From: Collinsella sp. AM34-10
GTDB lineage: Bacteria; Actinomycetota; Coriobacteriia; Coriobacteriales; Coriobacteriaceae
Direction of reading: 5' to 3'
DNA: 64,000 bases
Assembly: GCF_003469185.1 (NCBI RefSeq)
Contig: NZ_QSIL01000005.1
Span: 1-64,000, forward strand
Position numbers and translations under genes: made by a program. Below, in pieces: positions 7,005 through 15,416 of this stretch. The first letter of the stretch is position 1, and every line of letters starts with the position of its first letter. The notes beneath the pieces were generated by a model. The model was not told the origin of the DNA, ran no database searches, and was given only the letters and a program-made list of their open reading frames with translations.

Positions 7005-8957
7005 CTATTCCGTTCCCTGGATCACGGTCAGCAAATCCTCGTAGCTGTGCACCACGTCATAACGCACGTCCTCGTCCGAGAACTCGTTGAAGAGCTTGCG
7101 GGCGCAGGCAATCTTGCCGCGCTCGATGTCGCGCAGTGTGAGGCTGTCCATGCTGCCCTTGGTCTCCGCGACGAAGAACACGTGGCGCACGCTCCCCTTC
7201 TCAAACGCGATGGCCCAGTCGGGCGCATAGTTGCCCACCGGCGTCGGGATCTTAAAGGACCTCGGCAGCTTGGCGTAGACCGCGACCTTGCCCTCAGCGG
7301 AGTCGAGGTCTCGTGCGAAGTCGCGCTCGCCCTCGGAATCCCAGAACACGTAGTCCTGGATGCAGCGGCTCGTCTCCAGCGCCCGGCCGACGTTCTCAGG
7401 CATGCGCTCGGCAAAGATGGTTGAATCGTACCGCTCGTCGAGCTTATGGTACGTGATGTGGTCCACCACCATCGTCGCCTTCTCTGCCAGAATGCAACGG
7501 GAGACCTTGGCGATGAACTCCTCGGGGTTATCGCGGAACATGCGGAACTTGACGGGGGCTATGCTCTTGAGGGTCGACGCCGCGCTCCTGCGCGTGATGC
7601 GTGCCGCGGTAGCGACTTCGCCCAGCAGGTCGCACGTCACGCCCGAGGCGTCCTCGCCCACCTCGTAGTCGCGCCTCGTGGCATCACCGAATGACTCGCC
7701 GCGCTCAAGGTTCTCCCGCGTCTGGGTCGAGCGCTGCGCGGCGGTCGTCATGACATAAGATGCCTTGGTCACAAACAGTTCGCGGTTAATTCGGTCGATT
7801 GCCTTAGCCCGCAGCTCAACGTCGTCAAAATCAACGGTGTAGGAGTGCTTAGAGTTGGTCCTGTTCCAAAGTTCTTGGAACTCGGCGCGCGCGAAGTTGG
7901 CGTTGAGCGGGTTTTCGCGAACCTTGGGCTCGTTGCCGTTGCGAATGTAGTCGTCGAGCGCATGCTCGTCGTAGACGCTCTTCACCAGCGCTTCGATATC
8001 CTTGCGATAGGCATAGAGATGCTCGGGCAGGTCGTCGTCGGTAACGGACGTGAGGCCCGATTCCTTGAACTTCTGTGCAGGCACGCCCTCGCGATCGATG
8101 AGACTGTGCTGCACGAGCGCGAAATAGACATCGTGTGCATCTTCCTGCCTGAGCGCATAGGTCTTTTCCTCGTCCGCCTGGACGACAAAGCCCTTGAGGA
8201 ACTCCTCCGTGACCGCCTTGGGACGCTCGCGAAGTGCGCTCTTCGTGTCCTCCTGCAGCGCCTTCGTGAAATCGCTGTAGCTCTCGCTGGCGATGACGGT
8301 GAGCGTGTTGACGCGCTGCACCTCCTGCTCGCCCAGTGCCTCCAGGTCCTGGCGCTCGCCGTCCCGGTTCACGCACAGGCGCAGGCCGCGGCCCACCTCC
8401 TGGCGCTTGCCGGTCTCAGAATCGGAGTGCTTGAGAGTGCAGATCTGGAACACGTTGGGGTTATCCCAGCCCTCGCGCAGGGCAGAGTGGCTAAAGATGA
8501 AGCGAGTGGGCTCGTCGAACGACAGCAGGCGCTCCTTGTCCTTGAGGATGAGGTCGTAGGCACCCTCGTCATCGGACTCATCGCTGCCGCGCTTGAGCTT
8601 AGAGTTAACCGAATGCCCTTTCTTGTCGATGGAGAAGTATCCCTTGTGCGTTGCATGGACGTCGATGCCGCGCAACCACTCAAGATAGCGGCGACGCACC
8701 TCACCGAGACCCGCATCGAGCGAGGCGTCGAGGTTCTGCTGCCCACGGCTGTACTCGTCGATGGCGCGTGCGTACTCCTCCTCAAAGATTCGGCCGTACT
8801 CGCCCAGGTCTTCCCCGCCGTCGTCATCATAGATGCGGTACTTGGCGACCTCGTCGATAAAGAAGAGCGACAGACACTTGATGCCGCGCGCGAACAGCGC
8901 CTCCTCCTTCTCCAGATGGCTTTTGATGGTCTCGCGCTCCCGCCCTACCTGTTCCAC
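7005..8957 (-). pseudogene. Type III restriction enzyme Res subunit, N-terminally truncated (C-terminal 650 aa)
   Basis: The frame encodes the C-terminal two-thirds of a type III Res protein. It starts inside the SF2 helicase region (FARGIKCLSLFFIDEVAKYR), keeps REGWDNPNVFQ and motif VI QEVGRGLRLCVN, and ends with the PD-(D/E)XK endonuclease domain (PDWAIAFEKG ... FFVAETKG). Full-length Res proteins are near 950-1000 residues; here Walker A, DEAD and the first helicase lobe are absent. The only start is a GTG at 8957 without a ribosome binding site, 20 bp from the end of the neighbouring HTH gene. No Mod methyltransferase gene is present. It is almost certainly non-functional as a restriction enzyme. 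Confidence 0.85.
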
Positions 8958-8977
8958 GCACGATAGCTTTCAAGAAG

Positions 8978-9223
8978 CTAAGCGACATCGCCAAACTCCT
9001 TTGAAATTAGATAGTCGATTAAATCCTGTTTATCCAGTCGCCAAATGCCGTCATAGTTAACGCCACCGGCGGCGTGAATTATCGCCATTGCCTTCGTCTT
9101 ACCGACAAATAAAAGGCTCTCGACGTCTTTACGGTTGAGATATACCTTCGGTTCGGCTTCAAGCTTTTTGTACCATGCCTTCCTTTTGATCCACTTCTTT
9201 TGACCTTCAGTTAAATCGTCCAT
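8978..9223 (-). CDS. Small HTH DNA-binding protein, excisionase-like, 81 aa
   Basis: The C-terminal half is an HTH: VYLNRKDVESLLFVGKTKAMAIIHAAG followed by a GIWRLDKQDLIDYL wing, similar in layout to the HTH protein at 5333. The ATG at 9223 has GAAAGAGG eight bases upstream; an in-frame ATG at 9262 would add 13 residues but has a poorer site. It is divergent from the 388-aa Cys-cluster gene at 9340 and ends 21 bp from the truncation point of the type III Res remnant, so its arrival may have caused that truncation. Confidence 0.65.
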   Translation of the reverse strand: MDDLTEGQKKWIKRKAWYKKLEAEPKVYLNRKDVESLLFVGKTKAMAIIHAAGGVNYDGIWRLDKQDLIDYLISKEFGDVA

Positions 9224-9262
9224 TAGCGCCTCTTTCGGCCGTAATTGTTTTATCAAGTTCAT

Positions 9263-9339
9263 TGTAGCATCTTCGATGTTATTCTAACTACGTCGTTTAG
9301 CTTAACCCATTAGCTACATATTACTTGAAAGGACTATTA
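9263..9339 (+). promoter_or_regulatory. Promoter region resembling that of the 5690 gene
   Basis: The block at 9277-9305 (TGTTATTCTAACT...CGTTTAGCTTAA) aligns with 5652-5677 (TGTTATACTAATT..CGTTAGCTTTA). Both Shine-Dalgarno regions share AGGACTAT before the ATG. This implies a common promoter/operator for the two Cys-cluster genes. Confidence 0.5.
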
Positions 9340-10506
9340 ATGCTCGACCCACTTATTCCCACGCCCGCGAGTCCCGTTCAGCCTCTTAGCCGATGGACGC
9401 TCCCAAGAGTCAAGAAAGCCACCGTAGAAATCGACGGAATCGAATGCGACGCCTTCATCTGCAAAGCAAACGGATATGCCTACGGCCTTCCTGACGGTTT
9501 TTCCACCGGAGCAATGATGAATCTAAATCTCTCAGATAATCGGGCAATCGCCGATTTTGTTGAACGCTACGGACTGCCCGTTTCGCCCTATGCCAACCAG
9601 GCTAGCCATGTCGAACAGCGTTTTAAGCAAAACGATTCCTATTCGACGGATCCAGTGGGAGATGGCCTCAACCTTTGGCGAGACGGGTTTTACGATTCGA
9701 AGCGAAGCCAACAGATCTCCGAAGAACTTGGGCCTTCGCCTTTCAATCATTTCAAAGACAAACGCTGCTCCGCAGGTACTGAAATCGCAAATCTCATCAA
9801 AGGAATCCGTCCGAGCAATTCGCAAATCATTCTTGTAAATGACATCCGGACTACATTGGCCTTCATGCAACTCTCCGCGCTTCTTCTATGTTCTAAGTCG
9901 GCATTTGGAAGCGCCGCATATGATGTGGTACTGAGTTACTTAGGCTCTTGTCCATCAAGAACAATCATCACCAACGTTTTCAAAACGCTTTTGTACGCGA
10001 CGCAACTACAGATCAAGCCCCAAGACGGTCGCAGCTCCGAGATTGTCGCGGAAGCAAATCGAATCTGGATTGGAAATCAACTTGAGGACCTTGAGAAAAC
10101 CCTCGCCCTTTTCATTGACCTTGCGATCAACCCAAATGAAGAACCCAAAAGGTTGATCAGTAGTCCAATACTCCGCAGGCTCCTAGTCGAAAGACCCAAT
10201 GAGGCCGAGGCAATCCCCGGCAGTCTAACGCGCGCCTTTGCACTCCAGCTTGAGAAGGAACTCGAAAGCAATCAAGGTTGGTTCAAGTGCAGCGTCTGTG
10301 GACGACCGTACAAAAACAAGCAACAACTCATGCATGCCATCATAAATCAGGAAGCTGCAGAGAAAGAGCGCTGCAAGGCCAGAAGGACAACCCGCAAGCC
10401 AAACTCATTCTGCTGTAGGGCCCACGAAGAGTCCATGAGGCGTAAAAGAATCCCTAATCGGACGACAAACTCCGAGATGGGCCCAAACTCAAGCGAATCG
10501 ATTTAA
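9340..10506 (+). CDS. Uncharacterised protein with C-terminal Cys cluster, 388 aa
   Basis: No named family is recognised. ATG 9340 follows GAAAGGACTATTA. A central helical region (ALLLCSK...) is followed by a C-terminal FKCSVCGRPYKNK ... CKARRTTRKPNSFCCRAHEE cluster with a basic tail (MRRKRIPNR), suggestive of a zinc-binding, nucleic-acid-binding end. Like the 406-aa protein at 5690 it has an N-terminal ADFVERYGLP-type segment, a helical middle and a terminal CxxC...C cluster, but overall similarity is low. It ends 160 bp before a tRNA-Thr gene, at the island edge. Confidence 0.65.
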   Translation: MLDPLIPTPASPVQPLSRWTLPRVKKATVEIDGIECDAFICKANGYAYGLPDGFSTGAMMNLNLSDNRAIADFVERYGLPVSPYANQASHVEQRFKQNDSYSTDPVGDGLNLWRDGFYDSKRSQQISEELGPSPFNHFKDKRCSAGTEIANLIKGIRPSNSQIILVNDIRTTLAFMQLSALLLCSKSAFGSAAYDVVLSYLGSCPSRTIITNVFKTLLYATQLQIKPQDGRSSEIVAEANRIWIGNQLEDLEKTLALFIDLAINPNEEPKRLISSPILRRLLVERPNEAEAIPGSLTRAFALQLEKELESNQGWFKCSVCGRPYKNKQQLMHAIINQEAAEKERCKARRTTRKPNSFCCRAHEESMRRKRIPNRTTNSEMGPNSSESI

Positions 10507-10615
10507 CGCAAACTCGAATCGCGTGAAGGCATTGTGAACTTTATTTTTAATTAGAGATGCCAAGACAGCTTTTATTGCACATGTCGTTGCGCAGCCCGTT
10601 GCACACGGCGGCAAT

Positions 10616-10666
10616 AAAAAAGAAAGCAGGCCAGAGAAAAATAGACTCTGACCTGCTTTTTCTTTC
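10616..10666 (-). terminator. Terminator of tRNA-Thr
   Basis: On the minus strand the tRNA is followed by a 12-bp stem (AGCAGGTCAGAG with CTCTGGCCTGCT) and a run of TTCTTTTTT. The plus strand also has a T-run, so it may stop transcription from the 9340 gene too. A further inverted repeat (10569-10578 with 10611-10620) lies just to the left. Confidence 0.75.
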
Positions 10667-10667
10667 A

Positions 10668-10742
10668 TGGAGCCAGTGACAGGAATCGAACCCGCAACCC
10701 ACTGATTACAAATCAGTTGCGCTACCGTTGCGCCACACTGGC
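10668..10742 (-). tRNA. tRNA-Thr(UGU)
   Basis: The minus strand folds as a full cloverleaf: acceptor GCCAGTG/CACTGGC, anticodon arm CTGATTTGTAATCAG with anticodon TGT, T-loop GGTTCGATTCC, and an encoded CCA end (10670-10668). It marks the junction of the accessory island and the core operon, a usual place for integrative elements to insert. Confidence 0.95.
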
Positions 10743-10826
10743 ACACTTGGCGCTTTCGCGCGAAGCCAGTTAAGAATAAAGGAATTGCGGACGAGGCGCA
10801 ACAGACCCTTCGCCCGACCACATCTC

Positions 10827-10891
10827 AAAACTATTCGCCAGAACGAATAGTTTTATCCGTTCGCCAAAACCAAAAACTATTCGTTTTGGCG
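10827..10891. repeat. Nested palindromes with repeated AAAACTATTCG
   Basis: An 11-bp perfect stem (10827-10837 with 10844-10854) is followed by a 9-bp stem (10862-10870 with 10883-10891). The word AAAACTATTCG or its complement appears three times (10827, 10844, 10873). It separates the tRNA-Thr promoter region from a tRNA-like remnant. No coding potential. Confidence 0.75.
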
Positions 10892-10892
10892 A

Positions 10893-10950
10893 CGGCAACC
10901 CACAGTCCATTGATTACAAATCAACGGGCTGACCAATTGGGAAACGGGTC
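10893..10950 (-). pseudogene. Degenerate tRNA-Thr-like fragment
   Basis: The minus strand reads CCCAATTGGTCAG (D-loop-like), then a complete anticodon arm GTTGATTTGTAATCAAT with TGT, a variable segment, and GTGGGTT, where the T-arm breaks off into the palindromic repeat. The T-arm and acceptor end are missing. It lies 15 bp after the yacP stop and about 150 bp from the intact tRNA-Thr(UGU). It may be a remnant of an earlier integration event; a chance resemblance cannot be excluded. Confidence 0.4.
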
Positions 10951-10965
10951 TCTATGGATAATCCC

Positions 10966-11643
10966 CTACCGACCACGCAGGGCCTTGAGCTTGGCCAGGG
11001 CATCGGGGCTCAGGCGACTGCCCAGAGTCATCTTGATCTGCGGAGCTTCCTCTGCCTCGTGAACGTCGTTATCGATCTGTTTGATCTCGTCCACCAGCAT
11101 ACGGCTCGAGATGCGCGTTACGCCCTTGCCCATGACGACGGCCTGGATCGTGCCGTCGCTCGATACCACGGAGCACGCGCGGCCTTCCTCGCGTGCCTCG
11201 ATGCAGAGCTTTTGCACCACAGTATCGGCAGAGACGCCCGTCGGCGAGAACTCGATGCGCACGCCGCGGGCCGGCAGGTTGGGGCGCTCGTTGGAGATAT
11301 TGCCCGCGCCGTCGAACACGATCACGGCCTCGTAGCGGCCCTGGGCAAAGGCGGCGACGTCGTTGATGAGAGCGGTGCGCGCCATATCGTGAACGTCGCT
11401 GGAATACGGATCGTCGGAATGGTCGTACACGAGCTTTTCGTAGCGCGGCGTGCAGTGGATCACGTTGTAACCGTCAACCACCAGCAGCTCGGGCTTGTTG
11501 GAGTGCACCGTCGAGACTGGATCGGCGATAGCCTGTGCAAACGCATTGCCGCCCACGCCATAGGTCGCGGCCGAAACAATCGGCTTGGCCGAGCCTTCGC
11601 CAAAGCGCTTGGCCTTGGACTTGGCGCGGTTCTTCTTGGACAT
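10966..11643 (-). CDS. yacP: NYN-domain ribonuclease, YacP/Rae1 family, 225 aa
   Basis: The NYN (PIN-like) nuclease fold is visible: LLVVDGYNVIHCTP near residue 52, VIVFDGAG, and VSSDGTIQ, supplying the acidic metal-binding residues. The Bacillus homologue cleaves mRNA in a ribosome-dependent manner. The family is typically about 170 residues; here about 45 extra basic residues (MSKKNRAKSKAKRF) precede the domain. GGGGAGGAG lies before ATG 11643 and overlaps the stop of rlmB (4-bp gap), so the genes are coupled. It is the last gene of the disA-ispD-ispF-cysS-rlmB block, as in Bacilli. Confidence 0.85.
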   Translation of the reverse strand: MSKKNRAKSKAKRFGEGSAKPIVSAATYGVGGNAFAQAIADPVSTVHSNKPELLVVDGYNVIHCTPRYEKLVYDHSDDPYSSDVHDMARTALINDVAAFAQGRYEAVIVFDGAGNISNERPNLPARGVRIEFSPTGVSADTVVQKLCIEAREEGRACSVVSSDGTIQAVVMGKGVTRISSRMLVDEIKQIDNDVHEAEEAPQIKMTLGSRLSPDALAKLKALRGR

Positions 11644-11646
11644 GCG

Positions 11647-12567
11647 CTACTCCTCCCCCATGAGCTCGCCGGCGTTGCGGCGCAGCCACTCAAAGCACAG
11701 CGCGGTGGTCGCCTGGGCCACATTGAGACTCTCGGTCATGCCGCGCTGGGGAAGCTTGGTCAAAAAGTCGCATTTCTCGAGCACCAGACGCGAGATGCCG
11801 TCGCCCTCGGAACCCATGACGAGCGCAACGCGGCCCTCGAAAGGGGCGTCCCAGCAACTGCCTTCGGCATGCTCGGAAGCGCCGCCCACCCAAAAGCCGG
11901 CGGCCTTGAGGTCATCGAGCGCTCGGGCAATGTTGGGAACCTGCGCGATGGGCAGGTGCATGACGGCACCAGCAGAGGTTTTGTAGCTGCCCACGGTCAC
12001 ACCGGCGGCGCGCTTGTTTGCAATGATGACGCCCGCCGCGCCCACGACCTCGGCGGAGCGCACGATCGCACCAAAGTTGCCATCGTCGGTCACATGGTCG
12101 AGCACGACGACGAGCGCCGGTCCGTCACCCGCGCGATCGAGGATATCGGCGACATCAGCATAGGGGAAATTACCCACCTCGAGCGCAATGCCCTGGTGAG
12201 CGCCATGGCTCGACAGCGCATCGAGCTGCGCGCGCGGCACATACTTAATGCGGACACCCGCGGCGTTGAGGTCATCGACCAGGCGCGACAAGGCGGCATC
12301 GCGCTCCCCGCCCTCGGCGATGAGCGCGCACTTGATGGGAAAACCAGTGCGCAGCGCCTCGGCGGCAGCACGACGACCTTCGATAAACTCGCCCTTGGGG
12401 ACCTGAATGTTGTCGCGGTTGCGATCTCGCTGCGAACGCGCAGCCTGGGCTTGGGAGCGCTCGCGCTGGCCCTTGGGAGCGGCAGCGCGGTCGTTGCGAC
12501 GAATCGGACGCGAACCAGAAACGGCCTGCTTGCCTCCGCGCGATGCACGCTTGCGATTGTCGGCCAT
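11647..12567 (-). CDS. rlmB: 23S rRNA (guanosine-2'-O-)-methyltransferase, TrmH/SpoU family
   Basis: A SpoU-type SAM-dependent methyltransferase. The N-terminal substrate-binding domain begins GEFIEGRRAAAEALRTG; the C-terminal knot domain has the three SpoU motifs: VTDDGNFGAIVRSAEVVGAAGVI, LVMGSEGDGISRLVLEKCD and TESLNVAQATTALCFEW. About 60 residues of basic, low-complexity sequence precede the domain. GGAGGCCGTTTT lies before ATG 12567. It is followed by yacP. Transcription may enter from cysS through the structured element at 12611-12730, or start within the gap. Confidence 0.9.
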   Translation of the reverse strand: MADNRKRASRGGKQAVSGSRPIRRNDRAAAPKGQRERSQAQAARSQRDRNRDNIQVPKGEFIEGRRAAAEALRTGFPIKCALIAEGGERDAALSRLVDDLNAAGVRIKYVPRAQLDALSSHGAHQGIALEVGNFPYADVADILDRAGDGPALVVVLDHVTDDGNFGAIVRSAEVVGAAGVIIANKRAAGVTVGSYKTSAGAVMHLPIAQVPNIARALDDLKAAGFWVGGASEHAEGSCWDAPFEGRVALVMGSEGDGISRLVLEKCDFLTKLPQRGMTESLNVAQATTALCFEWLRRNAGELMGEE

Positions 12568-12610
12568 AAAACGGCCTCCTTAAAACGATTATCAATAGAA
12601 CAAACGAAAC

Positions 12611-12730
12611 GACCGCCCGAGGTGCGGCAGATTGCCTTGAAAGAGGAGGGCATAGACCTTGAGGTCATGCCCGACGATTGAAAGGCAAGGTGCCGTGGCT
12701 CGGGCGGTCGGGTGCTTGGGAAACCCGCGG
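12611..12730 (-). ncRNA. Structured RNA element, copy A, 3' of cysS
   Basis: An outer stem (GACCGCCCGAG at 12611-12621 with its complement ending at 12709) encloses a 3x3 internal loop (CAGAUUG against CAAGGUG), a GCCUU/AAGGC stem, an asymmetric loop (GAAAGAGGA against GACGAUUGA) and a terminal stem capped by UUGA. A weaker hairpin (12709-12727) lies between it and the cysS stop. Copies at 31825 and 36466 have different stem sequences but the same loops. The strand of function is not certain; the minus strand is assumed because all copies follow minus-strand genes and T-rich sequence follows. Confidence 0.7.
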
Positions 12731-12733
12731 GGA

Positions 12734-14200
12734 TTAGAGAGATTTGATACGGGTGCCGGCGGCGGTATCCTCGATCGTCAGCCCGAGGTCCTTGAGCTGG
12801 TCGCGGATGGCGTCGGCCAGATCCCAGTTCTTGGCAGCGCGGGCCTCGGCGCGGGCCTCGAGAATCTTGGCAGCGGCCTCGTCCACGTCGTCGCCCGTGT
12901 AGGCAACCAGGCCGGCGGCTACGCCCAGCAGGCCCAGCGGCAACTCGACCTTTGGCTCGGGGAGCTCAACGCCAAACGTATCGAGCAGCTCGACCAGCGT
13001 ATCGGCGGCGGCAAGCGCGGCGGCCTTGTCGGCAGCGTCGCCCGCCTGCTCCAGGTACTGGTTGCACTCGGTCACAAAGCCAAAGACGGCACCCATGGCA
13101 CCGGCGGTGTTAAAGTCGTCGTCCATGCACTCCTTAAAGGTGGCACGGGTCTCGGCGGCCTTGGCGGCAAACGCCTCGGATGCTGCCTCATCGGCATCGG
13201 CCGTCGCATGGTTCGCGGCCCAGCGCAGGTTCTCGACCGTACCGGCGATACGCGTGAGCGAGTTCTCGGCACCCTCCAAGCGCTCCCAAGAAAAGTCGAG
13301 CGGCGAGCGATAGCTCGTCTGCAGCATCAGCAGGCGCAGGGCGGCAGCGGAATGCTGCTCGAGCACCTCGGCCAGCGTAAAGAAGTTGCCGAGCGACTTG
13401 GACATTTTCTCGCCGTCTACCAGCAGCATGCCCGTGTGCATCCAGGTGTTGGAGAAGCCCTGGTGCCAGGCGCAGGTGGCCTGGGCGCACTCGTTCTCGT
13501 GATGCGGGAAGGCAAGGTCGGAGCCGCCGCCGTGGATGTCGATCGGGGTGCCCAGGTAGCGATGCACCATGGCGGCGCACTCGGTGTGCCAACCGGGACG
13601 GCCCTCGCCCCAGGGGCTCGGCCAGCTGGGCTCGCCGGGCTTGGCAGCCTTCCACAGGGCAAAGTCGAGCGGGTCGTTCTTGTCCTCGTTCTCCTCGATG
13701 CGCGCGCCAACCATAAGGTCGTCGATGTTGCGGCCCGAGACCTGACCATAGTTGGAATCGCTGCGCACGGCAAAGTACACGTCGCCGTTATCGGCGGCGT
13801 AGGCGTGGCCCTGCTCGATGAGTGTCTTGATCATGGCGATCATGGGGCCGATCTCTTTGGTGGCGCGGGGGCGCACATCGGGATCGAGCACGTTGGCGGC
13901 ACGCATGACGCCGATGAACTTGTCGGAGAACTCCGTCGCGACCTCGGCAGCCGTACGGCCCTGCTCGTTGGCGCGCTTGATGATCTTGTCGTCGACATCG
14001 GTGAGGTTCTGGGCGAACGTGACCTCGTAGCCGCTTGCGATGAGCCAGCGACGAATCACGTCAAAGCTGATGAACGTGCGGGCATTGCCGATGTGGATGT
14101 TGTCGTAGACCGTGGGGCCGCACACGTACATGCGGACCTTGCCGGACTCGATGGGCTGGAACTCTTCCTTTTTATGGGTAGCGCTGTTGTAGATACGCAT
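12734..14200 (-). CDS. cysS: Cysteinyl-tRNA synthetase
   Basis: A class I synthetase that charges tRNA-Cys. CGPTVYDNIHIGNARTF carries the HIGH-type signature (HIGN, residues 36-39), zinc ligands are in the GWHTECAAM and HHENE regions, and GEKMSKSLGN (near 265) is the KMSKS loop. Length of 488 is normal. GTTAAGGAGTAACG stands before ATG 14200 and overlaps the ispF stop, so translation is coupled. Its stop is followed by structured element A. Confidence 0.97.
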   Translation of the reverse strand: MRIYNSATHKKEEFQPIESGKVRMYVCGPTVYDNIHIGNARTFISFDVIRRWLIASGYEVTFAQNLTDVDDKIIKRANEQGRTAAEVATEFSDKFIGVMRAANVLDPDVRPRATKEIGPMIAMIKTLIEQGHAYAADNGDVYFAVRSDSNYGQVSGRNIDDLMVGARIEENEDKNDPLDFALWKAAKPGEPSWPSPWGEGRPGWHTECAAMVHRYLGTPIDIHGGGSDLAFPHHENECAQATCAWHQGFSNTWMHTGMLLVDGEKMSKSLGNFFTLAEVLEQHSAAALRLLMLQTSYRSPLDFSWERLEGAENSLTRIAGTVENLRWAANHATADADEAASEAFAAKAAETRATFKECMDDDFNTAGAMGAVFGFVTECNQYLEQAGDAADKAAALAAADTLVELLDTFGVELPEPKVELPLGLLGVAAGLVAYTGDDVDEAAAKILEARAEARAAKNWDLADAIRDQLKDLGLTIEDTAAGTRIKSL

Positions 14201-14203
14201 TCG

Positions 14204-14698
14204 TTACTCCTTAACGGTTTTCTGTAGCAGGCAGACGGCCCAGGCACCGATTCCCTCGCCCTGGCCTTCCCAACCGAGCTTTTCGGTCGTAGTGGCGGCG
14301 ACGCCCACGTTTTCGACGTCAACGCCCAGGGCATGGGCAAGGTTGGCGCGCATGGCATCGCGGTGCGGAGTGATCTTGGGTTGCTGACAGGCAATGGTGC
14401 AATCGGCATCGACAAACTCAAAGCCCAGCTCGCGCGCATAGTCCATCACGCGAGCGAGCAGCACCATCGAATCGGCACCCTCGTAGGCGGGATCGGTGTC
14501 GGGAAATAGCCTGCCGATGTCTCCCCCGCGGCAGGCGCCCAGAATGGCGTCGGCCAAGGCATGCGCGAGCACATCGGCATCCGAGTGGCCCAGCAGGCCG
14601 CGCTCGTAGGGAATGTCGACCCCGCCGATGATACATCGACGCCCCTCCACCAAACGGTGGACGTCGTAGCCGTGGCCAATGCGCAGGTTACTGAACAT
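14204..14698 (-). CDS. ispF: 2-C-methyl-D-erythritol 2,4-cyclodiphosphate synthase
   Basis: The fifth step of the MEP isoprenoid pathway. The N-terminus is IGHGYDVHRL with the zinc ligands Asp and His; the loop GGVDIPYERGLLGHSDADVLAHALADAILGA and the C-terminal ATTTEKLGWEGQGEGIGA are family signatures. The start ATG 14698 (MFSNLRIG) was chosen because family members begin just before IGHGYD; the frame extends to 14731 inside ispD. It overlaps ispD by 11 bp and is followed by cysS 3 bp later. Confidence 0.95.
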   Translation of the reverse strand: MFSNLRIGHGYDVHRLVEGRRCIIGGVDIPYERGLLGHSDADVLAHALADAILGACRGGDIGRLFPDTDPAYEGADSMVLLARVMDYARELGFEFVDADCTIACQQPKITPHRDAMRANLAHALGVDVENVGVAATTTEKLGWEGQGEGIGAWAVCLLQKTVKE

Positions 14699-15416
14699 GG
14701 GGAAGGTCCTCTCCCTCGGCCATGCGGCCAAGCAGAATCGCGGTTACGGGACGCAGGTCCTCGGGCACCGTCACCTTAAGGTTATCGCGCGGGCTCTGGA
14801 CACAGCGGACGCGGGCGCCCATGCGCTCGACCAGCGAAGAATCGTCGGTCCCGATAAAGCCCTCGGTGATAGCTGCGGTGTGGGCGCGCTTCATGGCGTC
14901 GACGCTAAAGATCTGCGGCGTCTGCGCGGCCCAGTAGAGCTCGCGCGGCGGCGTCTCGACGATATTGTCGCCGTCGACGATCTTGAGCGTGTCGATCGCG
15001 GGCTGGCCGCACACGACGCCGTCGAGCGAGCGGTCGCCCACAAGCACGTCGATCGCATGATCGATGGCCTCGGTCGTGATGAGCGGACGGGCGCCGTCGT
15101 GGATGGCGACATATTCGAAACCCGCCGGTACCGCATGCACGCCGGCACGGGTGGAGTCCTGGCGGGTATCGCCGGCATCGGCAAAACTGATGGGCGTGTC
15201 ATAGTCAAACGGGTCGATGGCCAGGCGGCGCATCTCGGCACGGCGCTCGGCAGGGCACACCACCACGATGTGGCCGACCTTGTCGCTACGATCGAACGCG
15301 CGGATGGACCAGCTCATGAGCGGACGACCCGCCACGTTAACGAGCTGCTTGCCGCCGGGATTTCCAAAGCGCTGGCCGCTGCCGCCGGCAACGACCACGG
15401 CGCATACGGGCGCCAT
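14688..15416 (-). CDS. ispD: 2-C-methyl-D-erythritol 4-phosphate cytidylyltransferase
   Basis: The third MEP-pathway step, joining CTP to MEP. AVVVAGGSGQRFGNPGGKQ is the nucleotide-binding start; IHDGARPLIT and ATPQIF-like AQTPQIF are conserved. The length of 242 is normal. Its ATG overlaps the TAA of disA by one base (TAATG), and its 3' end overlaps ispF, so the three genes form one transcript. Confidence 0.95.
   Translation of the reverse strand: MAPVCAVVVAGGSGQRFGNPGGKQLVNVAGRPLMSWSIRAFDRSDKVGHIVVVCPAERRAEMRRLAIDPFDYDTPISFADAGDTRQDSTRAGVHAVPAGFEYVAIHDGARPLITTEAIDHAIDVLVGDRSLDGVVCGQPAIDTLKIVDGDNIVETPPRELYWAAQTPQIFSVDAMKRAHTAAITEGFIGTDDSSLVERMGARVRCVQSPRDNLKVTVPEDLRPVTAILLGRMAEGEDLPHVQ

Noticed and set aside
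12568..12733. Simple intrinsic terminator explanation for the cysS-rlmB gap
   Set aside because: The fold is far larger than needed for termination and has conserved internal loops shared with two other loci.
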